From NCBI GenBank assembly GCA_046545795.1, contig JBKGZD010000005.1, positions 1 to 42,785 of the forward strand: a DNA stretch of 42,785 bases. The letters run 5' to 3'. The notes under the pieces are model-generated. The model did no database searches. It was given only the letters and a program-made list of their open reading frames with translations, and had not been told where the DNA came from. A program made the translations under genes and the position numbers. This DNA comes from JAGXLC01 sp046545795 (GTDB lineage: Bacteria > Bacteroidota > Bacteroidia > Bacteroidales > UBA12077). Below are positions 42,227 through 42,785 of the stretch, piece by piece (the stretch's first letter is position 1; every line of letters begins with the position of its first letter).

Positions 42227-42256
42227 TTTAATTTTTCAAAGGTCATATGGACGTTT
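42227..42256 (-). promoter_or_regulatory. conserved leader element, copy B
   Basis: The counterpart of 22563-22592 (27 of 30 bases identical). It ends nine bases before the acyl-CoA reductase ATG, exactly as copy A does before its gene. On the minus strand it includes AAACGTCCATATGACCTTTG. Confidence 0.5.
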
Positions 42257-42287
42257 CATATTTTTTTTATCTTGTTTCTACAAAAAT

Positions 42288-42317
42288 AAAAAAGAGGACA
42301 TACTTTGCCCTCTTTTT
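42288..42317 (-). terminator. terminator after the small membrane protein gene
   Basis: On the minus strand AAAAAGAGG and CCTCTTTTT pair around an 11-base loop and run into further T. It lies 24 bases after the stop at 42341 and before the acyl-CoA reductase leader. Confidence 0.75.
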
Positions 42318-42340
42318 ATTCTAAAATAAGTTCGGGTAAT

Positions 42341-42739
42341 TTATAAAAGTGTTAGAAAAGTTATCATATCTAAGTTAAGATTTTCCATAAATGGCAATAG
42401 AGCAATTAGTCCGCCAAAAATGCCTACTATTGCAAGTATACCCAATAATATAAATAATCCGCCAAGACTTATTCCAATAATTGAACAGATACGTCCTGCT
42501 TTCAGATTTTTGTAAGATGATTCTGTGTATAATTGGGGGTTTGTATTGTATAAACTTATTGGATTAGCCGAAAGTACTAAACCAATTATTCCCAAAATAA
42601 TTCCGAATAATCCATAACTGCAAAATACGGAAACAATTGATACTATTCCTAAAACCAATACAGCTGTTGAATTGGGCAATGGTTGTATAACGCCTTCCTG
42701 AGGCTTATGTTCTTGATTTGGTGTGTTTGAATTTTCCAT
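42341..42739 (-). CDS. small DUF4190-like membrane protein
   Basis: A 132-residue protein. After a hydrophilic Pro/Gln/Asn-rich N-terminus (about 1-25) it has two strongly hydrophobic regions (about 27-60 and 85-125), each able to hold one or two membrane helices with Gly-rich spelling such as GIVSIVSVFCSYGLFGIILGIIGLVLS. The repeat-like GxxLxxxGxxxxxxG layout matches small DUF4190-type ('CCC motif') membrane proteins of Bacteroidota. No function is known to me. It has its own terminator, and its ATG follows an A-rich leader near the right end of the window. Confidence 0.65.
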   Translation of the reverse strand: MENSNTPNQEHKPQEGVIQPLPNSTAVLVLGIVSIVSVFCSYGLFGIILGIIGLVLSANPISLYNTNPQLYTESSYKNLKAGRICSIIGISLGGLFILLGILAIVGIFGGLIALLPFMENLNLDMITFLTLL

Positions 42740-42785
42740 AATTTTAATTTTTAATATATTAGTTTGAAAATATAATTTATAGTTA

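Overview
The window looks like a piece of chromosome from an anaerobic, AT-rich member of the Bacteroidota, probably of the Bacteroidales/Marinilabiliales type. The signs are a gingipain-type C25 protease ending in a type IX secretion (T9SS) sorting domain, a SusC-like TonB receptor with a carboxypeptidase-regulatory N-terminus, a DUF4924 gene, A/T-rich leaders mostly lacking Shine-Dalgarno sequences, and several promoters close to the Bacteroidota consensus TTTG-N19/20-TAnnTTTG. HydG, a NuoE/NuoF-based flavin complex, a rubrerythrin-like protein and an encapsulated ferritin all fit an anaerobic or microaerophilic life with [FeFe]-hydrogenase. This assignment is inferred from gene content; no rRNA or tRNA gene was found.

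Layout, left to right. (1) 0.3-6.4 kb: a three-gene operon for a soluble flavin/Fe-S complex: NuoE-like, NuoF-like, and a 1245-residue protein joining a 2Fe-2S domain, a GltD/NfnB-like FAD-NADPH domain, ferredoxin clusters and a formate-dehydrogenase-like domain. It most resembles electron-bifurcating transhydrogenases of the Stn (Sporomusa-type Nfn) group. (2) 6.5-11 kb: a rubrerythrin-like protein, a secreted LysM/periplasmic-binding-fold protein, an encapsulin nanocompartment operon (EncFtn cargo then shell) and a small YkgJ-type cysteine-cluster protein. (3) 11-16.5 kb, minus strand: housekeeping genes (DUF4924, S4 RNA-binding protein, pth, rplY, prs, engB) and an aldehyde dehydrogenase. 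(4) 16.7-21.8 kb, plus strand: lnt, a SRAP/YedK protein and a secreted M14 metallopeptidase.

(5) 22-27.6 kb is a hydrogenase-maturation island. Two small TM1266-like proteins are divergent from a TlpA-like lipoprotein. Then follows a tight operon of a third TM1266-family regulator, a TonB-dependent receptor whose start overlaps the regulator's stop, and HydG. HydE, HydF and the hydrogenase itself are not in the window. (6) 27.8-34.4 kb: transaldolase-like Fsa, a YciO/TsaC protein, TrkH-TrkA potassium uptake and ComEC. (7) 34.6-38.9 kb: the T9SS-secreted C25 protease. (8) 38.9-39.5 kb: a gene-free stretch with a GC-richer patch and broken reading frames. (9) 39.5-42.7 kb, minus strand: an overlapping operon (acyl-CoA reductase, miaA, PHP phosphoesterase) and a small membrane protein.

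The most unusual points are the HydG operon with a TonB receptor inside it, a 30-base leader shared at identical spacing by two unrelated genes about 20 kb apart, the formate-dehydrogenase-like domain without an active-site Cys/Sec in the flavin complex, and the EncFtn-encapsulin pair. Coordinates and motifs were read by eye; nothing was compared with a database.
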